Source: Desulfopila sp. IMCC35006 (GTDB lineage: Bacteria > Desulfobacterota > Desulfobulbia > Desulfobulbales > Desulfocapsaceae). Taken from it: a stretch of DNA of 64,000 nucleotides. The stretch lies in assembly GCF_005116645.1 (NCBI RefSeq), contig NZ_SWCM01000013.1, positions 62,001 to 126,000 on the forward strand. The letters are read 5' to 3'. Under the pieces are notes generated by a model. It saw only the letters and a list, made by a program, of their open reading frames with translations. It searched no databases and was not told the DNA's origin. The position numbers and the translations under genes were made by a program. Shown here in pieces: positions 29,764 to 38,323 of this stretch (positions are counted from its first letter, which is position 1; every line of letters starts with the position of its first letter).

Positions 29764-30132
29764 ATGTCGATTGAACGAAGAGAACAGAAACGATTTTCTC
29801 TTAACCTTCAAGCCAAAATATCATACAGACATATCGATGATCCTGCTCCGGTCATTGATACGGTTGCGGCAAATATCAGCTCCGGCGGGGCCTTTATTCA
29901 AACTGCCCATAAATTCCCCATGGCTGCCAAGGTTAAAATCGAATTTTATCTCAGCCTTGCCGACCTGAAAAGACTGCGTTTCATCCTCTCGGTGGAAAGC
30001 CTGAGACAGCTTACCGATCAGAACGTCTGGGTCATCGCCAACGGAATCGTCATCCGCCAGGAAAAGGATGGGGTGGGGATCATTTTCGACACCGATTACC
30101 AGCTTACCCCGATGCAGGGCCGAGCGACATAA
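29764..30132 (+). CDS. PilZ-domain protein
   Basis: A 122-residue single-domain PilZ protein. The N-terminal ERREQKRF has the RxxxR-type c-di-GMP contact, and NISSGGAFIQT matches the (D/N)xSxxG motif. The sequence continues with beta strands and ends DGVGIIFD, as in PilZ barrels. It probably binds cyclic di-GMP and relays it to an unknown partner, such as motility or exopolysaccharide machinery. It stands alone, convergent with prmA. Confidence 0.87.
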   Translation: MSIERREQKRFSLNLQAKISYRHIDDPAPVIDTVAANISSGGAFIQTAHKFPMAAKVKIEFYLSLADLKRLRFILSVESLRQLTDQNVWVIANGIVIRQEKDGVGIIFDTDYQLTPMQGRAT

Positions 30133-30155
30133 TACCAGAGGCCCGGCACGGCTTC

Positions 30156-31088
30156 TCACTCTTTTTTAAAGCATAACGCGGCCCACTCCTGACAACTCTG
30201 ACGCCCCGAGAGCCGCATGCCTCTTGCCGTAAATACGTCTGTTATACTGGCAACCTGGTCTCCGGCCAGTATCCCGGACAGAATCAGGGTACCGCCGTCT
30301 GCCGTCAAACGGGTCAGGTCATCGGCCATGCGGACCAGAACATCATGGACAATATTGGCAACCACTATGGCAAAGGATTCCTGCAGCGCAGAAAGCGGTG
30401 CAAGGCTTACCTGCATATGTTCCTGCAAGGAATTTAACTGCACATTCTGCTCCGCGGCAGAAACCGCCTCCGGATCGTTGTCTATCCCTAAGACATCTCC
30501 TGCGCCAAAAAGCAATGCCGCCATGCCGAGAATTCCTGTGCCGGTACCCACGTCCAGGAGTCGCTGCCCGCCCCCCTGGGCCAGAGTCTGCCGGATAAAA
30601 TCGACTGAAAGGCTGGTGGTCGCATGGTGGCCGGTACCAAAAGCCATGCCCGGATCCATGACGAGAACCGCCTCCCCGGCAGCCGGTCGATATTCTTCCC
30701 AGGTGGGGGCAATAACCAGGCCAGGCACGATGGCAAACGGTTTAAAATGCTGTTTCCAGCTTTTCCCCCAATCCTCTTCCTCAATCATAGTTGACGAAAG
30801 GATAGGTGTCTGAACACTGAATATCTCAGCCAATTCAGAAAGATATGCGGACACCTGACCAAGAATACCGTCCACCTCATGCGGCAATAAATCAGCTTTT
30901 TGAATATAACCGTTGACCGTTCCGTATAGAAGTTCATCACGGGCACCCGTCTCCACCCCCGCATCAAACACCCCGACCAGATAATCGCTGATCGATTCCA
31001 CCAGCTGAGGCTCTGCCTTGATTGTTATCTTCAACCATTTCTTTCCGGCCTTCTGCCCGCTCGTATCCTTTATCAATTCCCTCACCAT
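30156..31088 (-). CDS. prmA: Ribosomal protein L11 methyltransferase PrmA
   Basis: A 310-residue protein with the two-domain PrmA pattern. The N-terminal substrate-recognition part has WLKITIKAEPQLVESISDYL, and the Rossmann methyltransferase domain has DPGMAFGTGHHATT, LLDVGTGTGILGMAALLFG near residue 180 and the catalytic-loop ANIVHDVLVRM. It trimethylates L11. The ATG at 31088 is preferred over a TTG 15 bp upstream. It is convergent with PilZ and divergent from letA. Confidence 0.92.
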   Translation of the reverse strand: MVRELIKDTSGQKAGKKWLKITIKAEPQLVESISDYLVGVFDAGVETGARDELLYGTVNGYIQKADLLPHEVDGILGQVSAYLSELAEIFSVQTPILSSTMIEEEDWGKSWKQHFKPFAIVPGLVIAPTWEEYRPAAGEAVLVMDPGMAFGTGHHATTSLSVDFIRQTLAQGGGQRLLDVGTGTGILGMAALLFGAGDVLGIDNDPEAVSAAEQNVQLNSLQEHMQVSLAPLSALQESFAIVVANIVHDVLVRMADDLTRLTADGGTLILSGILAGDQVASITDVFTARGMRLSGRQSCQEWAALCFKKE

Positions 31089-31297
31089 GCCTGTCGTACC
31101 CAAATCCAGGGTAACAATAGTTTTTCATATGACAAACGATCAACTTCACATTAGTATACTGTGCAGGAAGTTTTTCGATGTCGGAGTTCAAGCCCTGTTG
31201 CATAGGGTGCTTATCTGCTTAGCCATCCCCGATCCGTGGTTTTTACCAGATTTTTATACAGAACGAATGTATTCTTTTGTCTTTAAAAAGGTCTGCA

Positions 31298-32638
31298 GTG
31301 CAATTTGATCCAAAAGATTTTGACCACTTAACTGCCTGTCCCGACTGCGATCTGCTTTTGCAGAAGACAGAGGCGCCCGCCGGACATTCTATCCTCTGCC
31401 CCCGTTGCGGCAAGACTATAAGCAGGAGAAACAGCGATTCAATTAGAAAAGCGCTGGCCCTGAGCATTGCCGGTCTGCTCATGTACCTCCCGGCAATGCT
31501 TCTCCCGCTTATGACCATGGAATCATTTGGTTTCAGCGATTCGGCCAATATTATTGACTCACTCTTTGACTTTTACAATAACGGCTATTATCTGGTCTCG
31601 TTTATGGTCCTGCTCTCGGCGGTCATCTTCCCGCTGATGCTGCTGAGCTCCGTCTTTATAATTTCCCTCCAGCTCTACCGGCAAAAATATCCATGGTATC
31701 TGGCCAGGCTCTTTAGGAGCTACCTGCATCTGGAGGAATGGGCGATGGTTGAAGTGTACCTGCTCGGCATTATGGTCACGGTCATCAAGATGGGAAGCAG
31801 TACCGACATTTCGTATAATACCGGAATCTTCTGTTTCACCGGCCTCGTTTTGCTCACAATCGCTCTTGCCGCCGCCATCGACCGCGATTTTTTCTGGCAG
31901 ACCATTGAAGATAAAAAGCAAAAAAACAACGCCCCGGTTGCAGCCCAGCCACCTGTGGTTGTCCATGCCAGCGATGGCGGAATTGTTACCGCCGCCATGC
32001 AGGGTTTGAGCCAGTGCCATATCTGCCATAAACTCTCGCCGACGAACCATGGCACCAAAAAATGTCCACGCTGCGGCGAGCCACTGCACCTTCGACATCC
32101 GTCCAGTATATCAAAGACCTGGGCCCTGGTGCTCACCTCGACAATTTTTCTGGCTCCGGCCAATCTGCTGCCGATAATGCGGGTTGATTTTCTCGGTGTT
32201 CCCAGTCGATCAACTATTATGGACGGAATTATCTATTTTTTTCAACACGGTTCCTATTTCATAGGCCTGATCATTTTTACCGCATCTGTTCTGGTGCCCA
32301 TCTTCAAGATAGTCGGCCTCACCATCCTGCTGCTTTCCACCCGGCCATGCAGCAACAGGCTACTCAGACAACGGGCAAAAATGTTTCGATTTATTACTTT
32401 TATCGGCAGATGGTCAATGCTCGACATCTTTGTCATCGCCCTTCTGTCCGTTCTGGTCAACTTTGGCTTTTTCACGTCCATACATGCTGCCCCGGCAGCC
32501 ACCTATTTCTGCATTGTCGTCGCCTCTACCATGTTTGCGGTCATCACCTTCGACCCGCGCCTCATATGGGATAGATGCAGCCAGCCACAGCAGGCGGGCA
32601 GTAAAAACTCTCGAATAACTTCTGGAAACAACCCATGA
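31298..32638 (+). CDS. letA: LetA/PqiA-like inner-membrane protein
   Basis: A 446-residue protein built from two PqiA-type halves. Each half starts with a zinc-ribbon (CPDCDLLLQ...CPRCGK near residues 12-38, and CHICHKL...CPRCGE near 240-262) and continues with membrane helices, about eight in all. LetA (YebS) partners the MCE-domain tunnel protein LetB for lipid movement between inner and outer membrane. I chose the GTG at 31298 because AAAAAGG precedes it; a TTG at 31277 is an alternative. It overlaps letB by 4 bp. Confidence 0.85.
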   Translation: MQFDPKDFDHLTACPDCDLLLQKTEAPAGHSILCPRCGKTISRRNSDSIRKALALSIAGLLMYLPAMLLPLMTMESFGFSDSANIIDSLFDFYNNGYYLVSFMVLLSAVIFPLMLLSSVFIISLQLYRQKYPWYLARLFRSYLHLEEWAMVEVYLLGIMVTVIKMGSSTDISYNTGIFCFTGLVLLTIALAAAIDRDFFWQTIEDKKQKNNAPVAAQPPVVVHASDGGIVTAAMQGLSQCHICHKLSPTNHGTKKCPRCGEPLHLRHPSSISKTWALVLTSTIFLAPANLLPIMRVDFLGVPSRSTIMDGIIYFFQHGSYFIGLIIFTASVLVPIFKIVGLTILLLSTRPCSNRLLRQRAKMFRFITFIGRWSMLDIFVIALLSVLVNFGFFTSIHAAPAATYFCIVVASTMFAVITFDPRLIWDRCSQPQQAGSKNSRITSGNNP

Positions 32639-35352
32639 CAACCGAACCTGTTGTTGAAAAAAATCGCGGTATTTCAGTAATATGGACTTTACCAGTCATT
32701 GCTCTATGTATCTGCGGCTGGCTCATCTATAACAGCTACAGAGATGCCGGGGTGGAAATAACCATCTTGTTCAAGGATGCAACCGGCATCGTCTCGGGTA
32801 AAACCCAGATCATGGCCAGGGGTATTCCGGTCGGCCTTGTCACTAAAGTCCTGCCCGACCTGGACAACCAGCAGGCCAAAGCGATAGCGAAAATGGACAA
32901 GGACGTCGTCAGCCATCTTGTTGAAGACACCCTGTTCTGGGTGGTTCGACCGCAACTGTCGGCAAGTTCGGTCCAGGGGCTAGACACCATTCTCTCCGGC
33001 AGCTATATAGGCATTCAAATCGGCTCCTCGACAAAAGCACGACGAGAATTTCAGGGCCTCACTTCCTCCCCGCCGGTTTCGCCGGAGACACCCGGCCTTC
33101 ACGTGCGGCTGACGACCGATATGCTCGGGTCGATCCAGACGGGAACGGGTGTCTATTATCGAAATATCGAGATTGGTAAAGTCCAGGCCTATCGGCTCGT
33201 CCAGGATAAAAATGTCCAGATCGATCTCTTCATACAGCCAGAGTTTGCCCACCTGGTAAGGGAAGGCAGTCGTTTCTGCAACTCCAGCGGCATCCAGATA
33301 AGCGGCAAATTGCCCAATGTGAAGATCCAGGTGGAATCCCTGGCTTCGCTGGTGCGAGGCGGCATACTGCTGTACACCCCGGAACAACTTCAGCACAGCC
33401 CGGCAGCTATCAGCCGCCAGGTTTTTCCGCTGTATCCCGATCTCGAGTCGGCAAATTACGGTATCCCGCTGAACTTAACCCTCTCCTCCGGAGAGGATAT
33501 AGTCGAGAAATCAACCAAGGTCATGTATCGCGGCCTGGAAGCAGGATTTGTCAAGGATATCCAGATTAACAACGATCCACAGAGGACTGTCACAGCCCAC
33601 ATTCTGCTTGACCCGAAAGCAGAACTCATCCTCCGGAAAAACACCAAGTTCTGGCTGGTGAAACCGGAGGTTTCGGCCGCAGGAATAGATAATCTCAGTT
33701 CACTTTTCTCCGGGGCCCATATAACCTTTCAACCGGGTGATGGACCATTTCAGGACAGCTTTGATATCCTGCCTGAACCCCCTCCGCAGACACCGTTAAG
33801 AAATGGCCGGTCTTTCGTGCTTGTCTCGGAGGACCCCATCGACATTTCCGCCAAATCCCCCGTTTATTTCAAAAACATCCAGGTAGGCGAGATCGTGGCT
33901 GTCGATCTGGAAAAATCTGCCGCAAACATCCGGACTACCCTGTTTATCTACCAGGAATACCTCCACCTGCTCAGCAAAAATTCCATCTTCTGGAAGCATT
34001 CCGGTTTGCAGGTTGACGCGAGCCTCGATCAGGGATTGCAGGTTTCAACGGGACCACTGGCCAACCTGCTCAGTGGAGGATTGAGCTTCATAACCCCTGA
34101 AAAACAGAAAAAACAAAAGAATGTCACGCCGGAAGAAGGTTTTCGGTTTCCGCTGTATTCAAGCTATAAAGACGCACTTGCCAAAGTTCCCGACCTGCAG
34201 CCTTCCGGTAAACACTTTCTGCTGATGTCCGAAGATGCGCAATCTCTTTCCATCGGCGCGCCGATACTCCATAAAAATATTAAAATCGGCGAGATTGAAG
34301 ACTTTCGTCTGACCCCCGACCAGCAGGGCGTCCTGATCGAGTGTTTTGTTTACAACCAATACAAGAACCTTATCAACGAAAAAACCAGATTCTACAACGC
34401 CAGCGGCGTCCGGGTGTCAGGCGGGCTGACCGGCCTCAACCTGCAGACCGGGTCACTCCAGTCCATGCTGGCCGGCGGCATTGGTTGCATTAATGTATCC
34501 GATGGAGCCCCGCTCAGCTCGACCAAGCCCTATCCACTCTATGCCAACCAGCAGGAAGCGCTGCAGGCTGACAAGATAGAGCTGACCGTAATACTCAAAG
34601 ACAATTACGGTCTGAAGGAAGGTGCACCGGTAAAACACAAGGGCATTGAAATCGGTCAGATAACCAGGCTCACCCTTGCGGAAAATCTGCAAACAATTGT
34701 CGGCACAATCCGCATCAACAGAAATGCCATGCAGCTGTTCAGATCCGGCACCCTGATATGGGTCGAACAGGCCGAGGTGAGCCTGGCCGGGGTTAAAAAT
34801 GTCCAGTCCATCCTGTTTGGTTCGTACCTGAGCATCCTCCAGGGCAACGGCCCGCTTGTCCAAACATTCAAGGTGCTGCCAAAACCGCCGCAAACGGAGA
34901 TCGCCGACCGTGACGGGCTCGGGATAGTGCTGGAGACCCAGCATCTCGGCTCCCTCAGTGTCGGCTCGCCGGTCTATTATCGGCAGGTCCAGGTTGGACG
35001 GGTTACCGGGTATGAACTCTCGCCCACCTTTCAGAAAGTGCTGGTATTTGTTTCCATAGCCAAGGAGTATAGTGCAATCATCTGGAAAAATACCCGGTTC
35101 TGGAATGTCAGCGGCGCCAAACTCGAGGGCGGACTGTTCTCTGGCGTTACCGTCTCCACGGCATCCCTTGAAGCGGTCATGCGTGGGGGCATAGCGCTCT
35201 CTACTCCAAATATCGGTCAAACCGGTTCGGCGATGGTATCCGGCCACCATTTCACCCTCTACGACAAACCGGAGCCGGAGTGGCTCGACTGGAACCCAGA
35301 TATCGCTCAGCTAGAGAAGAAAGGGGCTCCGCGTCTTTCCGGAACAAAGTAA
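32635..35352 (+). CDS. letB: LetB-like protein with seven MCE domains
   Basis: A 905-residue protein anchored by one N-terminal helix (about 17-35). Seven MCE (MlaD) domains can be counted, each with a GxPVxYRxxxVGxV-like core: ARGIPVGLVTKV, GVYYRNIEIGKV, KVMYRGLEAGFV, PVYFKNIQVGEI, PILHKNIKIGEI, PVKHKGIEIGQI and PVYYRQVQVGRV. Seven domains match LetB (YebT, about 877 residues) and not PqiB, which has three. Stacked MCE rings form a hydrophobic tunnel spanning the periplasm. No PqiC-like lipoprotein gene follows. Confidence 0.88.
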   Translation: MTTEPVVEKNRGISVIWTLPVIALCICGWLIYNSYRDAGVEITILFKDATGIVSGKTQIMARGIPVGLVTKVLPDLDNQQAKAIAKMDKDVVSHLVEDTLFWVVRPQLSASSVQGLDTILSGSYIGIQIGSSTKARREFQGLTSSPPVSPETPGLHVRLTTDMLGSIQTGTGVYYRNIEIGKVQAYRLVQDKNVQIDLFIQPEFAHLVREGSRFCNSSGIQISGKLPNVKIQVESLASLVRGGILLYTPEQLQHSPAAISRQVFPLYPDLESANYGIPLNLTLSSGEDIVEKSTKVMYRGLEAGFVKDIQINNDPQRTVTAHILLDPKAELILRKNTKFWLVKPEVSAAGIDNLSSLFSGAHITFQPGDGPFQDSFDILPEPPPQTPLRNGRSFVLVSEDPIDISAKSPVYFKNIQVGEIVAVDLEKSAANIRTTLFIYQEYLHLLSKNSIFWKHSGLQVDASLDQGLQVSTGPLANLLSGGLSFITPEKQKKQKNVTPEEGFRFPLYSSYKDALAKVPDLQPSGKHFLLMSEDAQSLSIGAPILHKNIKIGEIEDFRLTPDQQGVLIECFVYNQYKNLINEKTRFYNASGVRVSGGLTGLNLQTGSLQSMLAGGIGCINVSDGAPLSSTKPYPLYANQQEALQADKIELTVILKDNYGLKEGAPVKHKGIEIGQITRLTLAENLQTIVGTIRINRNAMQLFRSGTLIWVEQAEVSLAGVKNVQSILFGSYLSILQGNGPLVQTFKVLPKPPQTEIADRDGLGIVLETQHLGSLSVGSPVYYRQVQVGRVTGYELSPTFQKVLVFVSIAKEYSAIIWKNTRFWNVSGAKLEGGLFSGVTVSTASLEAVMRGGIALSTPNIGQTGSAMVSGHHFTLYDKPEPEWLDWNPDIAQLEKKGAPRLSGTK

Positions 35353-35390
35353 TGTAACTAAAGCCTCACTTGCAAAAATCCTGGAGATTA

Positions 35391-35971
35391 TTATTAGTGA
35401 ATTAGAAATAGTTTACTTGTGCTGTTTACAAGTAAACTATTTCGTGAATGAACTTATCCCGCAACGCTTTTAGGCGGGATTAGTGAAACCACAATTACAT
35501 CCAATGCTTCATACGAAGGAACTCTTTCGTGAATGAACTTACACCCCTCAAGGGGGTACTATACAGAGTCCCGCAACGCTTTTAGGCGGGATTAGTGAAA
35601 CCACAATTACATCCAATGCTTTATGAGAAAGGCTCTATTTCGTGAATGAACTTATCCCCGCACAGCACGGGGACTAAACAGAGCACCCCTCAAGGGGGTA
35701 CTATACAGAGTCCCGCAGCGCTTTTGGGCGGGATTAGTGATTTAGCAAATTATCTCGTGAATGAACTGATACCCAAGAAGGGGGGTGCTAAACAGAGTAC
35801 CCGCAAGGGGCATTAAAAAGAGTCCCGCAACGCTTTTTGGCGGGATTAGTGAGCTATCATAGACATTAAGTACCTTCAACAAGGCTCAATTTTGTGAATA
35901 AACGTATCCCCGCACAGCACGGGGACTAAACAGAGCACCCCTCAAGGGGGTACTAAAAATAACGATACCCA
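35391..35971. repeat. Composite hairpin repeat array upstream of the HsdR_N-like gene
   Basis: Five units are seen. Each has a variable segment, a conserved box TTCGTGAATGAACTTA (35441, 35526, 35639, 35754, 35891, with variants), one to three GC-rich hairpin modules, and a closing TTAGTGA. The modules are: a, CCCCGCACAGCACGGGG then ACTAAACAGAG; b, CACCCCTCAAGGGGGT then ACTATACAGAG; c, TCCCGC/GCGGGA with an 11-nt loop, then TTAGTGA. Unit 1 carries c; unit 2 b-c; unit 3 a-b-c; unit 4 two b-like modules and c; unit 5 a-b, then the gene. No open frame of note. It begins about 40 bp after letB. Confidence 0.88.
35405..35443. repeat. 16-bp hairpin at the start of the array
   Basis: GAAATAGTTTACTTGT (35405-35420) pairs perfectly with 35428-35443 around a GCTGTTT loop. 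The right arm ends inside the TTCGTGAATG box. An equivalent hairpin with a different stem sequence follows the HsdR_N-like gene at 36522-36554. Confidence 0.85.
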
Positions 35972-36514
35972 ATGCCTGTTCCCAAACCCCATCACCTCAT
36001 CTACGGAACCCTCAGGGATTATCTGACCAACGAGGAACTGACCGACACCGACGACGAACGTATCCGCCAGGATCTAAGCCGTTTAATGGTGGAGCAAAAG
36101 GGCTTTGACCGAGAACAGCTGCAACCAAGACTGAAGATCGAAACCCTCTTCTCCCGATGTTTTGTCGTGTCAACCATCGAACTGACAGTTTCCCTGTCAG
36201 AAAAACAATATATGATCATTCGCTATGGCCCGGGCTCCCTGGTCAGCAGGGAGCGGGCGGCAATAGCTGCAGCCAGAGTCATCAACCGGGAGTACTGTCT
36301 GCCCCTTGCCGTTGTGACCAACGGCCGGGATGCCGAACTTTTAGACACTAGAACTGGCAAGATTCTTGGTTATGGATTAGACTCCATTCCGGATCGACAG
36401 ACTCTTGAAAAAATGGCCCCACAATTAGTATTCTATCCACCGCCCGAGCCCAAACGCAGAGAGCAGGAATTACGGATACTCAACGCTTTTGATGTGGAGC
36501 GCTGCTGTTATTAG
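35972..36514 (+). CDS. HsdR_N-like (type I restriction R-subunit N-domain) orphan protein
   Basis: A 180-residue protein resembling stand-alone HSDR_N-domain proteins of Deltaproteobacteria: LKIETLFSRCF, YMIIRYGPGSLVSRERAAIA, LPLAVVTNGRDAELLDTRTG and GYGLDSIPDRQTL. The D-ExK nuclease signature is not evident: the strand where ExK would lie reads IIRYGP, so DNA cleavage is doubtful. No restriction, methylation or specificity subunit is nearby. It sits inside a hairpin repeat array: module b ends 20 bp before the ATG, and the TAG stop lies within a TTAGTGA box. No strong ribosome site is seen. The function is unknown. Confidence 0.75.
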   Translation: MPVPKPHHLIYGTLRDYLTNEELTDTDDERIRQDLSRLMVEQKGFDREQLQPRLKIETLFSRCFVVSTIELTVSLSEKQYMIIRYGPGSLVSRERAAIAAARVINREYCLPLAVVTNGRDAELLDTRTGKILGYGLDSIPDRQTLEKMAPQLVFYPPPEPKRREQELRILNAFDVERCCY

Positions 36515-36622
36515 TGACTTAGAAATTTTTTCTTGCTGTTCAAGAAAAAATTTCGTGAATGAACTTGCACCCCGCAAGGGGGTACTAAACAGAGTCCCGC
36601 AATGCTTTTGGGCGGGATGAGA
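36511..36622. repeat. Sixth hairpin repeat unit, downstream of the HsdR_N-like gene
   Basis: TTAGTGA (36511-36517, containing the TAG stop) is followed by a hairpin, the box TTCGTGAATGAACTTG (36552-36567), module b (36568-36594, CACCCCGCAAGGGGGT) and module c (from 36595, TCCCGC/GCGGGA) ending in GATGAGA instead of TTAGTGA. It is the same architecture as the upstream units. Confidence 0.85.
36522..36554. repeat. 14-bp hairpin matching 35405-35443 in position, not sequence
   Basis: GAAATTTTTTCTTG (36522-36535) pairs perfectly with 36541-36554 around a CTGTT loop. Flanking TTAGTGA and TTCGTGAATG boxes are the same as at 35405-35443, while the inner stem differs on both arms so that pairing is kept. 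Confidence 0.85.
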
Positions 36623-36701
36623 TTTTAAATTGCACGCACACCCCCAGTTGCCAACAATAAATAATCAACAATAAACATAACTAAAGACCGCCGAGGAAAA
36701 C

Positions 36702-38054
36702 ATGACGCCTACCGAGCACAAAAACTGGACGAAATCAAGCTGGCAAAAGTTTACAGCGCTGCAGCAGCCAACCTGGCCGGACCAGGAGGCTGTTGACAAA
36801 GTTCTTACCAATTTAGCCCTGCTGCCCCCTCTGGTCTTTGCCGGTGAGATTCGTTCCCTCAAGCAGCTTCTGGCCAAGGCAGTAACCGGAGACGCTTTTC
36901 TGCTCCAGGGTGGTGACTGCTCGGAAAACTTTGCTCAGGTTACCGCCCCAAACATCCGCGAAACCTTGAAAGTTCTGCTGCAGATGGCGGTAGTGCTCAC
37001 CTACGCCGGGGGTAAGCCGGTGATTAAGGTTGGCAGGATTGCCGGCCAGTTTGCCAAGCCGCGTTCCTCCGATACCGAAATTATCGACGGGGTGGAACTG
37101 CCCTCCTACCGGGGCGATATGGTCAATTCTGCCGAGTTCACCCCGGAGTCCCGTAACCCGAACCCCAAGTTCATGCTGAAGGGGTATAACATGGCCGCTT
37201 CAACCCTCAACCTTCTGCGCGCCTTTACCCGGGGCGGTTTTGGCTCTCTGCAGAGGGTGCAGGCATGGAACCAGGAATTCGTCGCACATTCACCTATGGG
37301 TCGCTCTTATGATCGCTTAGCTAAACAGATCAGCCATGCCATCAGATTCATGGAAACCATCGGTATTTCCTCAGAAGCCCCGCAGATTCACCAAACCGAG
37401 CTTTTCACCTCCCATGAAGCCCTGCTCCTGCAATATGAAGAAGCAATGACCCGCATGGATTCCATCACCGGTGACTGGTACGATTGTTCGGCACATATGC
37501 TGTGGATCGGCGAGCGAACCCGACAGGTCGATGGTGCCCATATCGAATTCCTGCGCGGGGTGCATAATCCGATCGGCCTGAAGCTCGGTCCGACCTATGA
37601 CATCGATAATGTGAAACGCATTATCGATGTCATCAATCCTGACAACGAACCGGGAAGACTGACAATTATTACCCGACTTGGCATGAAAAAAGTTGAAAAA
37701 GCCCTGCCGCCGCTGCTGCGGGAGATGAAAAAAGAGGGCTTTAATATTGTCTGGAGCTGTGATCCGATGCATGCCAATACCTACACTGCAAAATCGGGAC
37801 ATAAAACCAGAAATTTCAATGATATCCTGTCCGAGATAACCTGCTTTTTCGAGACCCACTGGTCTGAGGGTACTGTCCCAGGCGGCATCCATCTGGAGAT
37901 GACCGGCAACAATGTCACAGAGTGTACTGGTGGAGCGCATAACATCGTCGATGAAGAACTTGCCGAAAACTATATGACCAGCTGCGATCCCCGGCTCAAT
38001 GCCGAACAAAGTCTGGAGGTCGCTTTCCAGATTGCCGATATGATCCGGAGCTGA
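36702..38054 (+). CDS. Class II 3-deoxy-7-phosphoheptulonate (DAHP) synthase
   Basis: A 450-residue class II (plant/AroA-II type) DAHP synthase. Family motifs are LLQGGDCSENFAQ, KVGRIAGQFAKPRSS, PSYRGDMVN, LLRAFTRGG, IGERTRQVDGAHIEFLRG and WSCDPMHANTY, with metal ligands Cys near the start, then His, Glu and Asp. It condenses phosphoenolpyruvate and erythrose 4-phosphate in the first step of the shikimate pathway. GAGGAAAAC precedes the ATG. It is separated from its neighbours by repeat-rich spacers and looks monocistronic. Confidence 0.95.
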   Translation: MTPTEHKNWTKSSWQKFTALQQPTWPDQEAVDKVLTNLALLPPLVFAGEIRSLKQLLAKAVTGDAFLLQGGDCSENFAQVTAPNIRETLKVLLQMAVVLTYAGGKPVIKVGRIAGQFAKPRSSDTEIIDGVELPSYRGDMVNSAEFTPESRNPNPKFMLKGYNMAASTLNLLRAFTRGGFGSLQRVQAWNQEFVAHSPMGRSYDRLAKQISHAIRFMETIGISSEAPQIHQTELFTSHEALLLQYEEAMTRMDSITGDWYDCSAHMLWIGERTRQVDGAHIEFLRGVHNPIGLKLGPTYDIDNVKRIIDVINPDNEPGRLTIITRLGMKKVEKALPPLLREMKKEGFNIVWSCDPMHANTYTAKSGHKTRNFNDILSEITCFFETHWSEGTVPGGIHLEMTGNNVTECTGGAHNIVDEELAENYMTSCDPRLNAEQSLEVAFQIADMIRS

Positions 38055-38107
38055 CACCCGGTGTCCCCCACCCTGCATTTCCCCTCATAAAACGGACGAC
38101 ACATTAG

Positions 38108-38155
38108 TGCAACTGGTTCCCATGCGGCGCATGGGAACCAGTTGACCAGTTGCAC
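38108..38155. terminator. Strong hairpin with two competing right arms after the DAHP synthase gene
   Basis: CAACTGGTTCCCATGC (38110-38125) pairs perfectly with 38129-38144 around GGC. The left part, GTGCAACTGGT (38108-38118), can also pair exactly with ACCAGTTGCAC (38145-38155). It lies 53 bp after the stop. There is no U-tract, so classical intrinsic termination is uncertain. The rest of 38160-38323 holds no gene. Confidence 0.6.
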
Positions 38156-38323
38156 GCCCAACTCACCACCTGCTGTTCCCGGTTTGATGATTACATTTCA
38201 GTAATCTTTCTTGACGGTCTTTTGTTCACGTTTACAGTAGTCTCCACAGACAGAAAACTGATTCGCCTTATCACTATTGATAATCGGCATGTGGCTGACG
38301 GATCTTCCTTAAGCAATCTTTTC

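Noticed and set aside
35391-35971. CRISPR array
   Set aside because: Repeats are hairpin modules of differing order and number, spacers are not unique or of regular length, and no cas gene is present.
35391-36622. Integron attC cassette array
   Set aside because: The TTAGTGA and TTCGTGAATGAACTTA boxes do not match the attC core sites (GTTRRRY/RYYYAAC), and no integron integrase is in the window.
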